A stretch of 64,000 nt of DNA from assembly GCF_001894785.1 (NCBI RefSeq), contig NZ_BCWW01000004.1, forward strand, positions 62,001-126,000, given 5' to 3'. Each line of letters starts with the position of its first letter. Positions within the stretch are counted from its first letter, which is position 1. Below, piece by piece: positions 7,479 to 16,671 of the stretch. The stretch comes from Rhodococcoides fascians NBRC 12155 = LMG 3623. Lineage in GTDB: Bacteria; Actinomycetota; Actinomycetes; Mycobacteriales; Mycobacteriaceae. The notes beneath the pieces are model-generated. The model was not told where the DNA came from. It worked only from the letters and a program-made list of their open reading frames with translations, and did no database searches. The position numbers and the translations under genes were made by a program.

Positions 7479-8162
7479 GTGCTGAGCATCTTCGGCCGTG
7501 CGCCGGTCTCGAAGTTGACGGCCCCATTGGGCCGCGCGCTCAACAGCACCGGCCTGACTCCGGACTCGGTGACAATCATCGGCACGGTCGTCACAGTGAC
7601 CGCTGCGGTGACGATGTTCCCTGCCGGCTACCTGTGGTGGGGCTCGATCGTCATCACCCTGTTCGTTCTGTTCGACATGCTCGACGGCGCGATGGCTCGC
7701 GCACGAGGAGGCGGCACCAAATACGGTGCCGTTCTCGACGCGACGTGCGACCGCGTTGCGGACGGCGCGATATTCGGCGGCTTGGCCTGGTGGGCCGTGT
7801 ATTCCGAGAACGACAAGCTACTGCTCGTTGCCACTCTCGTCTGCCTGGTCACCTCGCAGGTCATCTCGTACGCCAAAGCGCGCGCCGAGGCCAGCGGCCT
7901 GTCCGCGGACGGTGGTTGGATCGAACGACCCGACCGCCTCGTCATCGTTCTGGTCGGGGCCGGGCTCACCGGTGTCGGAAGACATTTCGACATTCCGTGG
8001 CTGGACAGTCTCATCTATCCCGCAATGTGGATTCTTGCCGCGCTGAGCATCGTGACCGTGTTCCAACGAGTGCTCGCCGTCCGCGGATCCGAGGGTGCCC
8101 GCGACATCATCGTGCCGCCGGCTCCGTCGGTCTCCGACGACGGCGGTGTGGAGCCGACATGA
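7479..8162 (+). CDS. pgsA: Phosphatidylinositol phosphate synthase
   Basis: The 227-residue membrane protein has the CDP-alcohol phosphotransferase signature beginning DMLDGAMARA at Asp66 and ending DATCDRVADG, with all four aspartates present, plus about six hydrophobic helices. In this family the enzyme joins CDP-diacylglycerol and inositol phosphate, the first committed step to phosphatidylinositol and its mannosides. The GTG at 7479 follows AAGGGGAG. The next gene starts within its stop codon (ATGA). The neighbours patA and pimA support the inositol-lipid rather than the glycerol-lipid assignment. Confidence 0.92.
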   Translation: MLSIFGRAPVSKLTAPLGRALNSTGLTPDSVTIIGTVVTVTAAVTMFPAGYLWWGSIVITLFVLFDMLDGAMARARGGGTKYGAVLDATCDRVADGAIFGGLAWWAVYSENDKLLLVATLVCLVTSQVISYAKARAEASGLSADGGWIERPDRLVIVLVGAGLTGVGRHFDIPWLDSLIYPAMWILAALSIVTVFQRVLAVRGSEGARDIIVPPAPSVSDDGGVEPT

Positions 8163-9064
8163 ATCTGTCGGAACGCGCGTCCGACGCCGGGTACGCCGCG
8201 GGGTGGCGTCTCGTCCGGTCGTTACCCGAGGGTGTCGCCCGTCGGTTGTTCGACCGCGGTGCCGACTTCGCCTCGTCCCGTAATGGCGGCCCGGATCAGC
8301 TGCGCCGCAATCTCGCTCGGGTGCTGGGGACCACGGCGGAGCAGGTCCCGGATGACCTGATCCGAGACAGTGTTCGCTCCTACGCCCGGTACTGGCGTGA
8401 GGCATTCCGGCTGCCGTCCATGGACCTGGCCGCTCAGGCGGCCGTCATCGATCGGTGCGTGTACGGCAAGGAACATCTCGAAGCGGCGCTCGGTGCCGGC
8501 AAGGGAGTGGTGCTCGCACTACCGCACAGCGGCAACTGGGACATGGCCGGAATGTGGTTGGTACGGACGCACGGTGGCCTGTCGACCGTGGCCGAGAGGC
8601 TGAAGCCGGAGTCGCTGTACCAACGCTTCGTGGCGTATCGCGAGAGCCTGGGATTCGAGATCTTTCCGCTCAGCGGCGGCGAGCAACCGCCCCTGCTCGC
8701 GTTGTCCGACAGACTGCGCCAGAACAAGGTGGTCTGCCTGCTCGGCGAACGAGACCTGGCCAAGCACGGAGTACCGGTGACCTTCTTCGGGGAACCGACA
8801 CGAATGCCGGCGGGTGCGGCCAAGCTCGCCATCGACACCGGTGCCACGCTGCTCCCGGTACACGGCTATTTCGACGGCGACGGTTGGGGATTCGACATCT
8901 CGCCCGCGGTGGACGTCTCGCAGGGAGTAGCCGCTGCGACCCAGACGGTTGCGGATCATTTCGTCGCCGGTATCCGCGCTCATCCCGCCGATTGGCACAT
9001 GCTGCAGCCGCTGTGGATGAGCGACTGGTCGGCAGAGCGCCGGGCCCGAATCGAGGGCACATGA
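8159..9064 (+). CDS. patA: Phosphatidylinositol mannoside acyltransferase
   Basis: The 301-residue protein belongs to the LpxL/HtrB-like lysophospholipid acyltransferase fold. It has the catalytic HSGNWD motif (His123, Asp128), followed by LLGERDL and the substrate-region VPVTFFGEPTRMPAG. In mycobacteria the orthologous Rv2611c acylates the mannose of phosphatidylinositol mannosides at the inner face of the membrane. Its ATG overlaps the pgsA stop codon and its stop overlaps the pimA ATG, giving a tightly coupled operon. Confidence 0.93.
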   Translation: MNLSERASDAGYAAGWRLVRSLPEGVARRLFDRGADFASSRNGGPDQLRRNLARVLGTTAEQVPDDLIRDSVRSYARYWREAFRLPSMDLAAQAAVIDRCVYGKEHLEAALGAGKGVVLALPHSGNWDMAGMWLVRTHGGLSTVAERLKPESLYQRFVAYRESLGFEIFPLSGGEQPPLLALSDRLRQNKVVCLLGERDLAKHGVPVTFFGEPTRMPAGAAKLAIDTGATLLPVHGYFDGDGWGFDISPAVDVSQGVAAATQTVADHFVAGIRAHPADWHMLQPLWMSDWSAERRARIEGT

Positions 9065-10185
9065 GAATCGGCATGGTGTGCCCGTACTCGTTCGACGTGC
9101 CGGGCGGAGTGCAGGCCCACGTCCAGCAGTTGGCCGAGGTCTTCATCGAGCGCGGTCACCGGGTCAGTGTGCTGGCCCCTGCCTCGGAGGGTGTCGAGCT
9201 CCCCGAATTCGTGGTGTCTGCCGGTGAGGCGCTGGCCATTCCGTACAACGGGTCGGTCGCCCGGCTGCGATTCGGCCCGGTGACGTACTCACGGATCCGA
9301 AAGTGGATCTCGGAGAACGACTTCGACGTGCTGCACATTCACGAGCCCAATGCGCCGAGTCTGTCGATGCTCGCACTCAAGGCCGCGGACGGCCCGATCG
9401 TGGCCACGTTCCACACGTCGACCACCAAGTCTCTCGTGCTCAGCACGTTCCAGGGCGTGCTGCGGCCCTATCACGAGAAGATCAGCGGTCGGATCGCCGT
9501 GTCCGAGTTGGCGCGGCGATGGCAGGTCGAGGCGCTCGGGTCCGATGCGGTCGAAATTCCGAACGGAGTCGACGTGCCGGCGTTCGCCGACGCAGACGTG
9601 CTCGACGGCTATCCGCGTCCGGGCCGGACAGTGCTGTTCCTGGGCCGCTTCGACGAACCGCGCAAGGGAATGGCCGTGCTGCTGGGCGCGCTACCGGCCC
9701 TCGTCGAATCTCACCCCGACATCGAAATTCTCATCGTCGGCAGGGGCGACGAGGACAAGCTTCGCAAGGAAGCAGGCGCGCTGGCCTCGCATCTGACCTT
9801 CCTCGGCCAGGTGGACGACGCGACGAAGGCTTCCGCGATGCGTAGCGCCGACGTGTATTGCGCCCCCAACCTCGGCGGCGAAAGCTTCGGCATCGTTCTG
9901 GTGGAGGCGATGGCAGCCGGAACCCCCGTGGTGGCAAGCGAACTGGACGCTTTCCGTCGGGTCCTACGCGACGGCGCATGTGGCCTGCTGGTTCCGATCG
10001 ACGATTCCGCGGCCCTCGCGGCAGCCGTCACCTCCATTCTGTCCGACGACGCCGTCCGCGAGCGTCTCGTCGACGCCGCCTCGGCGGCCGTGTCCACGTA
10101 CGACTGGCCTGTTGTCGCCGAGCAGATCCTGCGCGTGTACGAGACGGTCACCCTCGGCGGACAGAAAGTGCGAGCCGCGAGCTGA
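9061..10185 (+). CDS. pimA: Phosphatidylinositol alpha-mannosyltransferase PimA
   Basis: The 374-residue GT4 (GT-B fold) glycosyltransferase has the N-terminal donor-side loop FDVPGGVQAHVQQLAE, the IHEPNAPSLSML core, the VEIPNGVDVPAF linker and the GDP-mannose-binding NLGGESFGIVLVEAMAAGTP with its conserved E-x7-E pair. It adds the first mannose to phosphatidylinositol. The ATG overlaps the patA stop, and the NUDIX gene begins within its stop codon. The length and surrounding operon match the mycobacterial enzyme. Confidence 0.95.
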   Translation: MRIGMVCPYSFDVPGGVQAHVQQLAEVFIERGHRVSVLAPASEGVELPEFVVSAGEALAIPYNGSVARLRFGPVTYSRIRKWISENDFDVLHIHEPNAPSLSMLALKAADGPIVATFHTSTTKSLVLSTFQGVLRPYHEKISGRIAVSELARRWQVEALGSDAVEIPNGVDVPAFADADVLDGYPRPGRTVLFLGRFDEPRKGMAVLLGALPALVESHPDIEILIVGRGDEDKLRKEAGALASHLTFLGQVDDATKASAMRSADVYCAPNLGGESFGIVLVEAMAAGTPVVASELDAFRRVLRDGACGLLVPIDDSAALAAAVTSILSDDAVRERLVDAASAAVSTYDWPVVAEQILRVYETVTLGGQKVRAAS

Positions 10186-11210
10186 TGACACTGTCTGCCG
10201 TCACCATCCTGGTTCTCGGACTGATCGCGGTTCTGATCCTCGTCGTCGGGCTGTGGGCCTACGGAACCGCCAACCGACTCGATCGGCTCCACGTTCGCAC
10301 CGACCTCGCCTGGCAGGCCCTCGACGCCGCACTCGCGCGCCGAGCCGTCGTCGCGCGAGCCGTGTCGGCCGCCACCCGGGGCTCGGTGTCGTCGAGCAAA
10401 GAGCTTGCTGCACTGGCAGATCGAGCCGAACGCGCCGACCGGTCGCAGCGGGAGGAAGCGGAGAACGCGGTGTCCATGGCACTCGCCGTCGTCGAACCGG
10501 CCGCTCTGCCACCACAACTTGTCGCCGAACTCGCCGACGCGGAAGCACGCGTGTTGATCGCACGACGCTTCCACAACGACGCCGTCCGAGACACCCTCGC
10601 TCTACGGGTACGCCGTCCGGTCCGGTGGCTGCATCTCGGCGGCACCGCCGCCCTGCCGTCGTACTTCGAGATCGCGGAGCGCTCGGCCGCGGCAACGTTC
10701 GGTAGTGAGACTCGGGCGACGCCGCGTACCTCTGCGCGGGTGGTGTTGCTCGACGAGCGTGGCCGTGTCCTGCTCCTGCGTGGACACGACCCCACGGTGC
10801 CCGAGACGTTCTTCTGGTTCACCATCGGAGGTGCGGTCGAAAAGGGGGAGTCCCTTCGCGAGGCAGCGGTACGCGAAGTGCACGAGGAGACCGGCCTGAC
10901 CGTCGACGCGTCCGACCTGCGCGGACCGCTGTGGCGTCGAGTTGCGACCTTCCCGTTCAACGGAACGTTGATCCGGTCCGAGGAACTGTTCTTCGCGCAT
11001 CGGACGCAGGAGTTCGAGCCCGAGAGTGCCGGGTTCACGGACTTCGAGCGACGAACCGTCACCGGGCATCGCTGGTGTACCGAGGCAGACATCCGGGCGC
11101 TGAGTGCGGTCGGCGAAAACGTGTATCCACAGGATCTGGCCGAACTTCTCGACGAGGTCAACGTAGCGCTCGCGCGACGCGGCGACCCGGACGTCAGGGC
11201 CATCCGCTGA
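10185..11210 (+). CDS. Membrane-anchored NUDIX hydrolase
   Basis: The 341-residue protein begins with a transmembrane helix (about residues 5-26), continues with a roughly 130-residue alanine/arginine-rich helical region, and ends in a NUDIX domain. The NUDIX box starts at residue 215 (GGAVEKGESLREAAVREVHE) and has its catalytic glutamates. NUDIX enzymes hydrolyse nucleoside diphosphates linked to another group. It is the last gene of the PIM operon, overlapping pimA by 1 nt, as Rv2609c does in mycobacteria. A role on nucleotide-sugar or CDP-lipid by-products is attractive but unproven. Confidence 0.85.
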   Translation: MTLSAVTILVLGLIAVLILVVGLWAYGTANRLDRLHVRTDLAWQALDAALARRAVVARAVSAATRGSVSSSKELAALADRAERADRSQREEAENAVSMALAVVEPAALPPQLVAELADAEARVLIARRFHNDAVRDTLALRVRRPVRWLHLGGTAALPSYFEIAERSAAATFGSETRATPRTSARVVLLDERGRVLLLRGHDPTVPETFFWFTIGGAVEKGESLREAAVREVHEETGLTVDASDLRGPLWRRVATFPFNGTLIRSEELFFAHRTQEFEPESAGFTDFERRTVTGHRWCTEADIRALSAVGENVYPQDLAELLDEVNVALARRGDPDVRAIR

Positions 11211-11277
11211 CAATCTGGACCTTTCCGACCAGTCCAGCAATCGTCAAGTGGTTATGGGAAACGACGCGGTAGCGGCC

Positions 11278-11283
11278 TACAGT
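11278..11283 (+). promoter_or_regulatory. Possible pdxS -10 element
   Basis: TACAGT in the 164-nt gap before pdxS fits TANNNT and would give a leader of about 85 nt. I see no riboswitch-like structure or clear -35 in the gap. Confidence 0.25.
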
Positions 11284-11374
11284 TCTGGGCGCGTCGCCGC
11301 GCCGGCCCGCCCCTTCGCGGGCAGGGCAGCGGCTCTGCGCGAAGATCCGGACTGCCGAGAACACAGGAGTTGGC

Positions 11375-12325
11375 TTGAGTACCCCACACGCCCCCAATTC
11401 GCCCGCTGCTTCCACTGGATCCGCTGACGGCGGGTCCAACGAGAACGGAATCGGCACCGCTCGCGTCAAGCGCGGTATGGCCGAGATGCTCAAGGGCGGC
11501 GTCATCATGGACGTGGTCACCGCAGACCAGGCGAAGATCGCCGAGGATGCCGGTGCCGTTGCCGTCATGGCGCTCGAGCGCGTTCCCGCCGACATCCGCG
11601 CGCAGGGCGGGGTGTCGCGGATGAGCGATCCGGACATGATCGACAGCATCATCTCCTCGGTCAGCATTCCGGTGATGGCCAAGGCCCGCATCGGGCACTT
11701 CGTCGAGGCGCAGATCCTGCAGAGCCTGGGTGTCGACTACATCGACGAGTCCGAGGTCCTCACCCCGGCCGACTACGCCAATCACATCGACAAGTGGAAT
11801 TTCACCGTTCCGTTCGTGTGTGGTGCCACCAACCTGGGTGAAGCACTGCGTCGAATCACCGAGGGCGCAGCCATGATTCGCTCCAAGGGCGAGGCCGGCA
11901 CCGGCGACGTCTCGAACGCGACGACCCACATGCGCAAGATTCGCGACGAGATTCGTCGTCTCACATCACTTCCCGAAGACGAGCTCTACGTCGCGGCGAA
12001 GGAATTGCAGGCTCCGTACGATCTCGTCGTCGAGATCGCCCGTGCCGGAAAGCTGCCCGTCACGTTGTTCACCGCCGGCGGCATCGCCACCCCGGCCGAC
12101 GCAGCGATGATGATGCAACTCGGTGCCGAGGGAGTGTTCGTCGGATCGGGAATCTTCAAGTCCGGCAACCCGAAAGAACGTGCCGAGGCAATCGTCAAGG
12201 CCACTACCTTCTTCGACGACCCGGATGTCCTCGCCAAGGTCTCCCGTGGACTCGGCGAGGCGATGGTCGGCATCAACGTCGACGACCTGCCCGTCGCACA
12301 CCGTCTCGCCGAGCGCGGTTGGTGA
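11375..12325 (+). CDS. pdxS: Pyridoxal 5'-phosphate synthase lyase subunit PdxS
   Basis: The 316-residue TIM-barrel protein has the conserved [29 protein letters not shown] and [11 protein letters not shown] segments, and the phosphate site [20 protein letters not shown]. It condenses ribose 5-phosphate, glyceraldehyde 3-phosphate and ammonia supplied by PdxT into PLP. The start is a TTG preceded by AGGAG at proper spacing. The first 25 residues are variable. The partner pdxT lies about 1.5 kb downstream, separated by a minus-strand gene and tesB. Confidence 0.97.
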   Translation: MSTPHAPNSPAASTGSADGGSNENGIGTARVKRGMAEMLKGGVIMDVVTADQAKIAEDAGAVAVMALERVPADIRAQGGVSRMSDPDMIDSIISSVSIPVMAKARIGHFVEAQILQSLGVDYIDESEVLTPADYANHIDKWNFTVPFVCGATNLGEALRRITEGAAMIRSKGEAGTGDVSNATTHMRKIRDEIRRLTSLPEDELYVAAKELQAPYDLVVEIARAGKLPVTLFTAGGIATPADAAMMMQLGAEGVFVGSGIFKSGNPKERAEAIVKATTFFDDPDVLAKVSRGLGEAMVGINVDDLPVAHRLAERGW

Positions 12326-12347
12326 CCGTCCTCTTCCGGTTGCGTAG

Positions 12348-13001
12348 CTACTGACTGCGTTCCAGTGCCGGGCGGTCCGGATGGTCCCACCGGACCGCGA
12401 AGTCCGGCCGCTCGGCGTACTCGTCGATCGAGTCGTAGTACTCGAGCAGTGCCGTGCAGGTCCATTGGTCGGCCGTGTCGGTTCTCCGACGCAGCGCACC
12501 CTCGGACAACCGCAACTGCACTCGAAGATCGACGTCCAGTCCTCGGCCCAGCAGCATCGGACCGGCAATCAGGACTATGTGATTCGGCGCGGCCTCGACG
12601 GTACGAGCGCGGGCGGATCGATCGGTTGCCTCATCCCACAGACGCGGCAGATAGTGACCTCGGCCACCGGCACGCAGCGGCGCGATGACCTCGCGGATCA
12701 CGGCATCGTAGTCGAACCACACAGTGCGGTAGCTCAATTCGTCCGTTCGCGAATACTCGAATCGAATGGACGCCGGCCGGACGTAATCGTGCAGGTCGAC
12801 GACGTCGGCACGCCTGCCCTGTGCGCGGGCGTGTTCGGCTGTGCGAGAGGCGAAGTCGACCGGCTTCGCGGCGTCGGCACCGTCGACGACAACGATCGTT
12901 CGCGACTCGGCGGGGCACGCATCGACGATCGACCTGGTCAGAAGATCGGGAAATATCGGTATCGGTTGACCCACACCGACCATCTTGCCTGGTCCACTCA
13001 T
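12348..13001 (-). CDS. Uridine-kinase-like protein with a degenerate P-loop
   Basis: The 217-residue protein has the layout of actinobacterial uridine kinase-like proteins: a first strand TIVVVDGADAAKP, the LHDYVRPASIRFEYSR substrate-side motif, YRTVWFDYDAVIREV, then LIAGPMLLGRGLDVDLRVQL with arginines after it. The first loop lacks the GK[ST] needed for a classical Walker A, so kinase activity is doubtful. It sits on the opposite strand between pdxS and tesB, convergent with pdxS and divergent from tesB. I do not know its function. A shorter start at 12983 is possible. Confidence 0.65.
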   Translation of the reverse strand: MSGPGKMVGVGQPIPIFPDLLTRSIVDACPAESRTIVVVDGADAAKPVDFASRTAEHARAQGRRADVVDLHDYVRPASIRFEYSRTDELSYRTVWFDYDAVIREVIAPLRAGGRGHYLPRLWDEATDRSARARTVEAAPNHIVLIAGPMLLGRGLDVDLRVQLRLSEGALRRRTDTADQWTCTALLEYYDSIDEYAERPDFAVRWDHPDRPALERSQ

Positions 13002-13004
13002 TGT

Positions 13005-13010
13005 TAGCCT
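13005..13010 (+). promoter_or_regulatory. Possible tesB -10 element
   Basis: TAGCCT fits TANNNT and lies about 30 nt before the tesB ATG, just upstream of the divergent kinase-like start, leaving a short leader with a ribosome binding site. Confidence 0.35.
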
Positions 13011-13041
13011 GAGCCGTTGTCACAGAAAGGTGGACACAGCC

Positions 13042-13893
13042 ATGGCCAGCATCGAGGACATTCTCGAATTGGAACGAATCGAGAACGACATCTATCGGGG
13101 ACGCACGTTCCCGAGCCGGCTGCCGCGGACGTTCGGCGGCCAGGTTGCCGGCCAGGCGCTCGTCGCGGCCGTGCGCACCGTGGCACCCGAGTTCCGCGTG
13201 CATTCGCTGCACGGCTACTTTCTTCGGCCGGGTAACCCGAACGAGCCGGCCGTGTTCATGGTCGATCGCATTCGGGACGGCCGGTCGTTCTGCACTCGTC
13301 GAGTGACCGGAATTCAGCACGGCAAGGCCATCTTCACGATGTCCGCCTCGTTCCACGGCGACGACGACGGGATCTCCCATCAGGACCTCATGCCCGAGGT
13401 GGTCGGACCGGAATCGTTGCCCGACCCGACCACTCTGGCGGAGTACGACACCTCCTACTACAAGGAGTGGTCCGAATGGGACATCCGTCTCATTCCCGAC
13501 GATCAGACCGTCAAGCATCCCAGTTTCGCTGCGCAGCAACGGGTCTGGTTCAGGTACCGCGACACGCTGCCCGACGATCAGGTGTTCCATGTCTGCGCGC
13601 TCGCCTACATGAGCGACATGACGCTCATCGGATCGGCCAAGGTGCCGCACCCGGACGCCGTCACGCAGACGGCCTCCCTCGATCACGCGCTGTGGTTCCT
13701 CAGGCCGTTCCGAGCGGACGAATGGCTGCTCTACGACCAGACGTCGCCGTCCGCTGATTTCGGACGAGCACTGGCACAGGGGCGAATCTTCGACATCTCC
13801 GGTCGTATGGTCGCCGCCGTCGTCCAAGAGGGACTGATGCGCTTCGAGCGGGACACCTCGAAGCCACACGTCGATCCCTTCGGATTGAAGTGA
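13042..13893 (+). CDS. tesB: Acyl-CoA thioesterase II (TesB)
   Basis: The 283-residue protein has the double-hotdog arrangement: the N-terminal [13 protein letters not shown] helix and [10 protein letters not shown] strand, then the C-terminal domain with [12 protein letters not shown] and a conserved Asp-containing [10 protein letters not shown]. TesB enzymes hydrolyse medium- and long-chain acyl-CoAs in the cytoplasm. ATG 13042 is preceded by AAAGG at about 8-nt spacing. The stop overlaps the pdxT GTG, so tesB and pdxT are translationally coupled, an order also seen in mycobacteria. Confidence 0.93.
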   Translation: MASIEDILELERIENDIYRGRTFPSRLPRTFGGQVAGQALVAAVRTVAPEFRVHSLHGYFLRPGNPNEPAVFMVDRIRDGRSFCTRRVTGIQHGKAIFTMSASFHGDDDGISHQDLMPEVVGPESLPDPTTLAEYDTSYYKEWSEWDIRLIPDDQTVKHPSFAAQQRVWFRYRDTLPDDQVFHVCALAYMSDMTLIGSAKVPHPDAVTQTASLDHALWFLRPFRADEWLLYDQTSPSADFGRALAQGRIFDISGRMVAAVVQEGLMRFERDTSKPHVDPFGLK

Positions 13894-14492
13894 CGCCGCC
13901 GACGATCGGCGTACTCGCACTGCAGGGCGATGTTCGCGAGCACTTGGCCGCACTGGAGTCGAGCGGTGCGCACGGAATCACCGTGCGGAGGCCGGACGAA
14001 CTCGCCCGAATCGACGGGTTGATCATTCCCGGCGGCGAATCCACGACGATGAGCACTCTGCTCGGTGTATTCGATCTGCTCGGGCCGCTGCGCGCTCGTC
14101 TGGCCGAGGGTATGCCCGCGTACGGATCGTGCGCGGGGATGATCCTGTTGGCGTCGGACATTCTCGACACCAGGCCCGACGCGGAACACCTCGACGGTCT
14201 CGATATCACCGTGCGCCGCAACGCTTTCGGCCGACAGGTCGACTCGTTCGAGACCGATCTCGAATTCGCCGAGATCGAGGGCGGACCGATGCGCGCAGTG
14301 TTCATTCGTGCGCCTTGGGTCGAGCGTGTCGGTGCGGACGTCGAAGTACTCGCCACCGTCCCGAACGGGCCAGCTGCGGGCCGCGTGGTTGCCGTGCGGC
14401 AGAACCGAGTGCTGGCCACCAGCTTCCATCCCGAGGTCACCGGAGACGATCGAGTGCACCGACTCTTCGTGGACATGGTGCGCAGCGCGTAG
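13890..14492 (+). CDS. pdxT: Pyridoxal 5'-phosphate synthase glutaminase subunit PdxT
   Basis: The 200-residue class I glutamine amidotransferase has [10 protein letters not shown] at the N-terminus, PGGESTTM, the nucleophile region [11 protein letters not shown], and the catalytic His/Glu in [13 protein letters not shown]. It releases ammonia from glutamine for PdxS. The GTG start overlaps the tesB stop by 4 nt. Confidence 0.96.
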   Translation: MTPPTIGVLALQGDVREHLAALESSGAHGITVRRPDELARIDGLIIPGGESTTMSTLLGVFDLLGPLRARLAEGMPAYGSCAGMILLASDILDTRPDAEHLDGLDITVRRNAFGRQVDSFETDLEFAEIEGGPMRAVFIRAPWVERVGADVEVLATVPNGPAAGRVVAVRQNRVLATSFHPEVTGDDRVHRLFVDMVRSA

Positions 14493-14536
14493 AAACCCGT
14501 AATCGCCGGTTGGGGCGGAGCGATGACACGGGCGAG

Positions 14537-14542
14537 TAAAGT
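14537..14542 (+). promoter_or_regulatory. Possible -10 element of the YebC-like gene
   Basis: TAAAGT fits TANNNT within the decamer TAAAGTCGAC, which recurs upstream of relA. It lies about 40 nt before the ATG at 14581. Confidence 0.35.
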
Positions 14543-14580
14543 CGACAACACCGAATTCGAGCAGGAAGGGGCTCTATCGC

Positions 14581-15339
14581 ATGAGCGGCCACTCAAAATG
14601 GGCCACCACCAAGCACAAGAAGGCGGTGATCGACGCCCGACGCGGCAAGTCGTTTGCCAAGCTCATCAAGAACATCGAGGTGGCGGCCCGCACGGGTGGT
14701 GGTGACCCCACGGGCAACCCGACGCTCTACGACGCCATCCAGAAGGCGAAGAAGACGTCGGTTCCCAACGACAACATCGAACGTGCGCGCAAGCGCGGAG
14801 CCGGCGAAGAAGCGGGCGGAGCCGACTGGCAGACCATCATGTACGAGGGTTACGGCCCCAACGGTGTCGCCATCCTCATCGAGTGCCTCACCGACAACCG
14901 CAATCGTGCAGCAGGCGAGGTTCGAGTAGCAATGACTCGAAACGGCGGAAACATGGCCGATCCGGGTTCGGTGTCCTACCTCTTCTCACGCAAAGGCGTC
15001 GTGACGCTCGAGAAGAACGGACAGAGCGAGGACGACGTGTTGATGGCGGTTCTCGAGGCCGGTGCCGAGGAAGTGAACGACAACGGCGACACGTTCGAGA
15101 TCGTCAGTGAGCCGACCGATTTGATCGCAGTGCGTACCGCACTGCAGGACGCGGGCATCGACTACGACTCCGCGGAGGCGAGCTTCCAGGCTTCGGTCAA
15201 CGTCCCGGTGGACGCGGACGGAGCGCGCAAGGTCTTCAAGCTGATCGACGCCCTCGAAGACAGCGACGACGTGCAGAACGTCTGGTCCAACGTCGACCTG
15301 TCGGACGAGGTCATGGCCGAACTGGACGACGAGGACTGA
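14581..15339 (+). CDS. YebC/PmpR-family regulatory protein
   Basis: The 252-residue protein starts with the invariant [20 protein letters not shown] and continues with [26 protein letters not shown] and [12 protein letters not shown], the three-domain TACO1/YebC architecture. Members act as DNA-binding regulators or, as shown more recently for some, as translation factors that help ribosomes at difficult sequences. AGGAAGGGG lies at good spacing before the ATG. It is adjacent to ruvCAB, a widely conserved association. Confidence 0.93.
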   Translation: MSGHSKWATTKHKKAVIDARRGKSFAKLIKNIEVAARTGGGDPTGNPTLYDAIQKAKKTSVPNDNIERARKRGAGEEAGGADWQTIMYEGYGPNGVAILIECLTDNRNRAAGEVRVAMTRNGGNMADPGSVSYLFSRKGVVTLEKNGQSEDDVLMAVLEAGAEEVNDNGDTFEIVSEPTDLIAVRTALQDAGIDYDSAEASFQASVNVPVDADGARKVFKLIDALEDSDDVQNVWSNVDLSDEVMAELDDED

Positions 15340-15403
15340 CCCGGTCCTTGCGCTCACGGTGATCGACCGGGTGTCGTAGCCCTGATCCGTCGGTGCGCTC
15401 CGC

Positions 15404-15426
15404 TACGCTATCGAACAACAGTTCGT
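15404..15426 (+). promoter_or_regulatory. SOS (LexA) box overlapping the ruvC promoter
   Basis: TCGAACAACAGTTCGT (15411-15426) matches the actinobacterial LexA consensus GAAC-N4-GTTC inside extended TCGA flanks. TACGCT at 15404-15409 fits a -10 element, so bound LexA would cover the transcription start. This predicts DNA-damage induction of ruvCAB, as is known for mycobacterial ruvC. Confidence 0.82.
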
Positions 15427-15445
15427 AAGCGGAAGGTGTGGTGGC

Positions 15446-16063
15446 GTGCGGGTGATGGGTGTCGACCCCGGTCTCACCAGGTGTGGGCTCAGTTTGATCG
15501 AGGGAGGCGTCGGTCGCACAGTCGTCGCTCTCGACGTGGATGTGGTCCGGACTCCCGCCGACATGGATCTCGCGCAGCGTCTGCTGCGGATATCCGAAGC
15601 AGCGGAATACTGGCTCGATACACACAAGCCGTCGGTCGTGGCGATCGAGCGAGTGTTCGCTCAGCACAACGTACGGACGGCCATGGGCACCGCGCAGGCA
15701 GGCGGCGTCATCGCACTGGCTGCGGCCCGGCGCGGTATCGACGTCTGCTTCCACACTCCCAGTGAGGTGAAGGCAGCCGTCACCGGCAACGGTTCGGCCG
15801 ACAAGGCGCAGGTCACCGCCATGGTCATGCGCATTCTCGGGCTGCAGACCGCGCCGACTCCCGCTGATGCCGCAGATGCGTTGGCTCTGGGTATCTGTCA
15901 CTGCTGGCGCGCCCCGATGATCGCCCGGATGGCCAAAGCCGAGGCGATGGCCGCCGAACAGAAGCGCAAGTACGACGCGCGTCTGGCCGAGGAACGCAAA
16001 GCTCGCGCCGCCGTGGCGCGCAAAATCGAGAAACTGGCCAAGAAGGAGGCGGGCGCACGGTGA
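15446..16063 (+). CDS. ruvC: Holliday junction resolvase RuvC
   Basis: The 205-residue nuclease has [12 protein letters not shown] with the first catalytic Asp, [11 protein letters not shown] with the catalytic Glu, and [12 protein letters not shown] with the final acidic residues. It cuts Holliday junctions moved by RuvAB. The C-terminal 45 residues are a Lys/Arg/Ala-rich helical tail. The GTG follows GGAAGG, and the stop overlaps the ruvA GTG (GTGA), giving coupled translation. Confidence 0.97.
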   Translation: MRVMGVDPGLTRCGLSLIEGGVGRTVVALDVDVVRTPADMDLAQRLLRISEAAEYWLDTHKPSVVAIERVFAQHNVRTAMGTAQAGGVIALAAARRGIDVCFHTPSEVKAAVTGNGSADKAQVTAMVMRILGLQTAPTPADAADALALGICHCWRAPMIARMAKAEAMAAEQKRKYDARLAEERKARAAVARKIEKLAKKEAGAR

Positions 16064-16665
16064 TCGCATCCATTCGCGGGTCGGTGATCGACATCGCTCT
16101 CGATCACGCAGTACTCGAGGCGGCCGGTGTCGGATATCGCGTCAATGCCACACCGGCGACGTTGGCGACGCTGCATCGGGGGAGCGAGTCCACTCTGCTC
16201 ACCACCATGATCGTTCGCGAGGACTCGCAAACGCTGTACGGGTTTCCCGACAAGGAATCACGTGAGCTGTTCGAGCTGCTGCTCACGGTTTCCGGAGTCG
16301 GGCCACGAATTGCGATGGCCACACTTGCGGTACACGAACCCGACTCCCTGCGAACAGCTTTGGCGGACAGCGACATCGGGGCCCTCACCAGAGTTCCCGG
16401 TATCGGCAAGCGCGGGGCCGAGAGGATGGTGGTCGAGCTGCGAGACAAGGTCGACGCCGTTGTCGGCCGCGCCGGCAGTTCCGCGGTGCCCGGTTCCGGG
16501 GCCGGCAACTCGATGCGCGATCAGATCGTCGAAGCCCTGATCGGTCTCGGATTTCCGGCGAAGCAGGCCGAGGAGGCCACCGACGCGGTACTCGCACAGC
16601 AGCCCGAGGCCACGACGTCCACCGCACTGCGGGCCGCGTTGGCGTACCTCGGTAAGTCCAGGTAG
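16060..16665 (+). CDS. ruvA: Holliday junction helicase subunit RuvA
   Basis: The 201-residue protein shows the N-terminal OB fold ([16 protein letters not shown]), two helix-hairpin-helix motifs around [16 protein letters not shown] and [19 protein letters not shown], and the C-terminal RuvB-binding domain [15 protein letters not shown]. It binds four-way junctions and loads RuvB. It overlaps ruvC by 4 nt, and ruvB follows after 6 nt. Confidence 0.97.
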   Translation: MIASIRGSVIDIALDHAVLEAAGVGYRVNATPATLATLHRGSESTLLTTMIVREDSQTLYGFPDKESRELFELLLTVSGVGPRIAMATLAVHEPDSLRTALADSDIGALTRVPGIGKRGAERMVVELRDKVDAVVGRAGSSAVPGSGAGNSMRDQIVEALIGLGFPAKQAEEATDAVLAQQPEATTSTALRAALAYLGKSR

Positions 16666-16671
16666 GTCGGC

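Noticed and set aside
11211..11374. A riboswitch upstream of pdxS
   Set aside because: I found no conserved riboswitch core or convincing structured leader; only a weak -10 candidate is present.
12631..13953. A long minus-strand frame covering tesB and the kinase-like gene start
   Set aside because: It is antisense to tesB, which has clear thioesterase motifs, and overlaps the better minus-strand frame.
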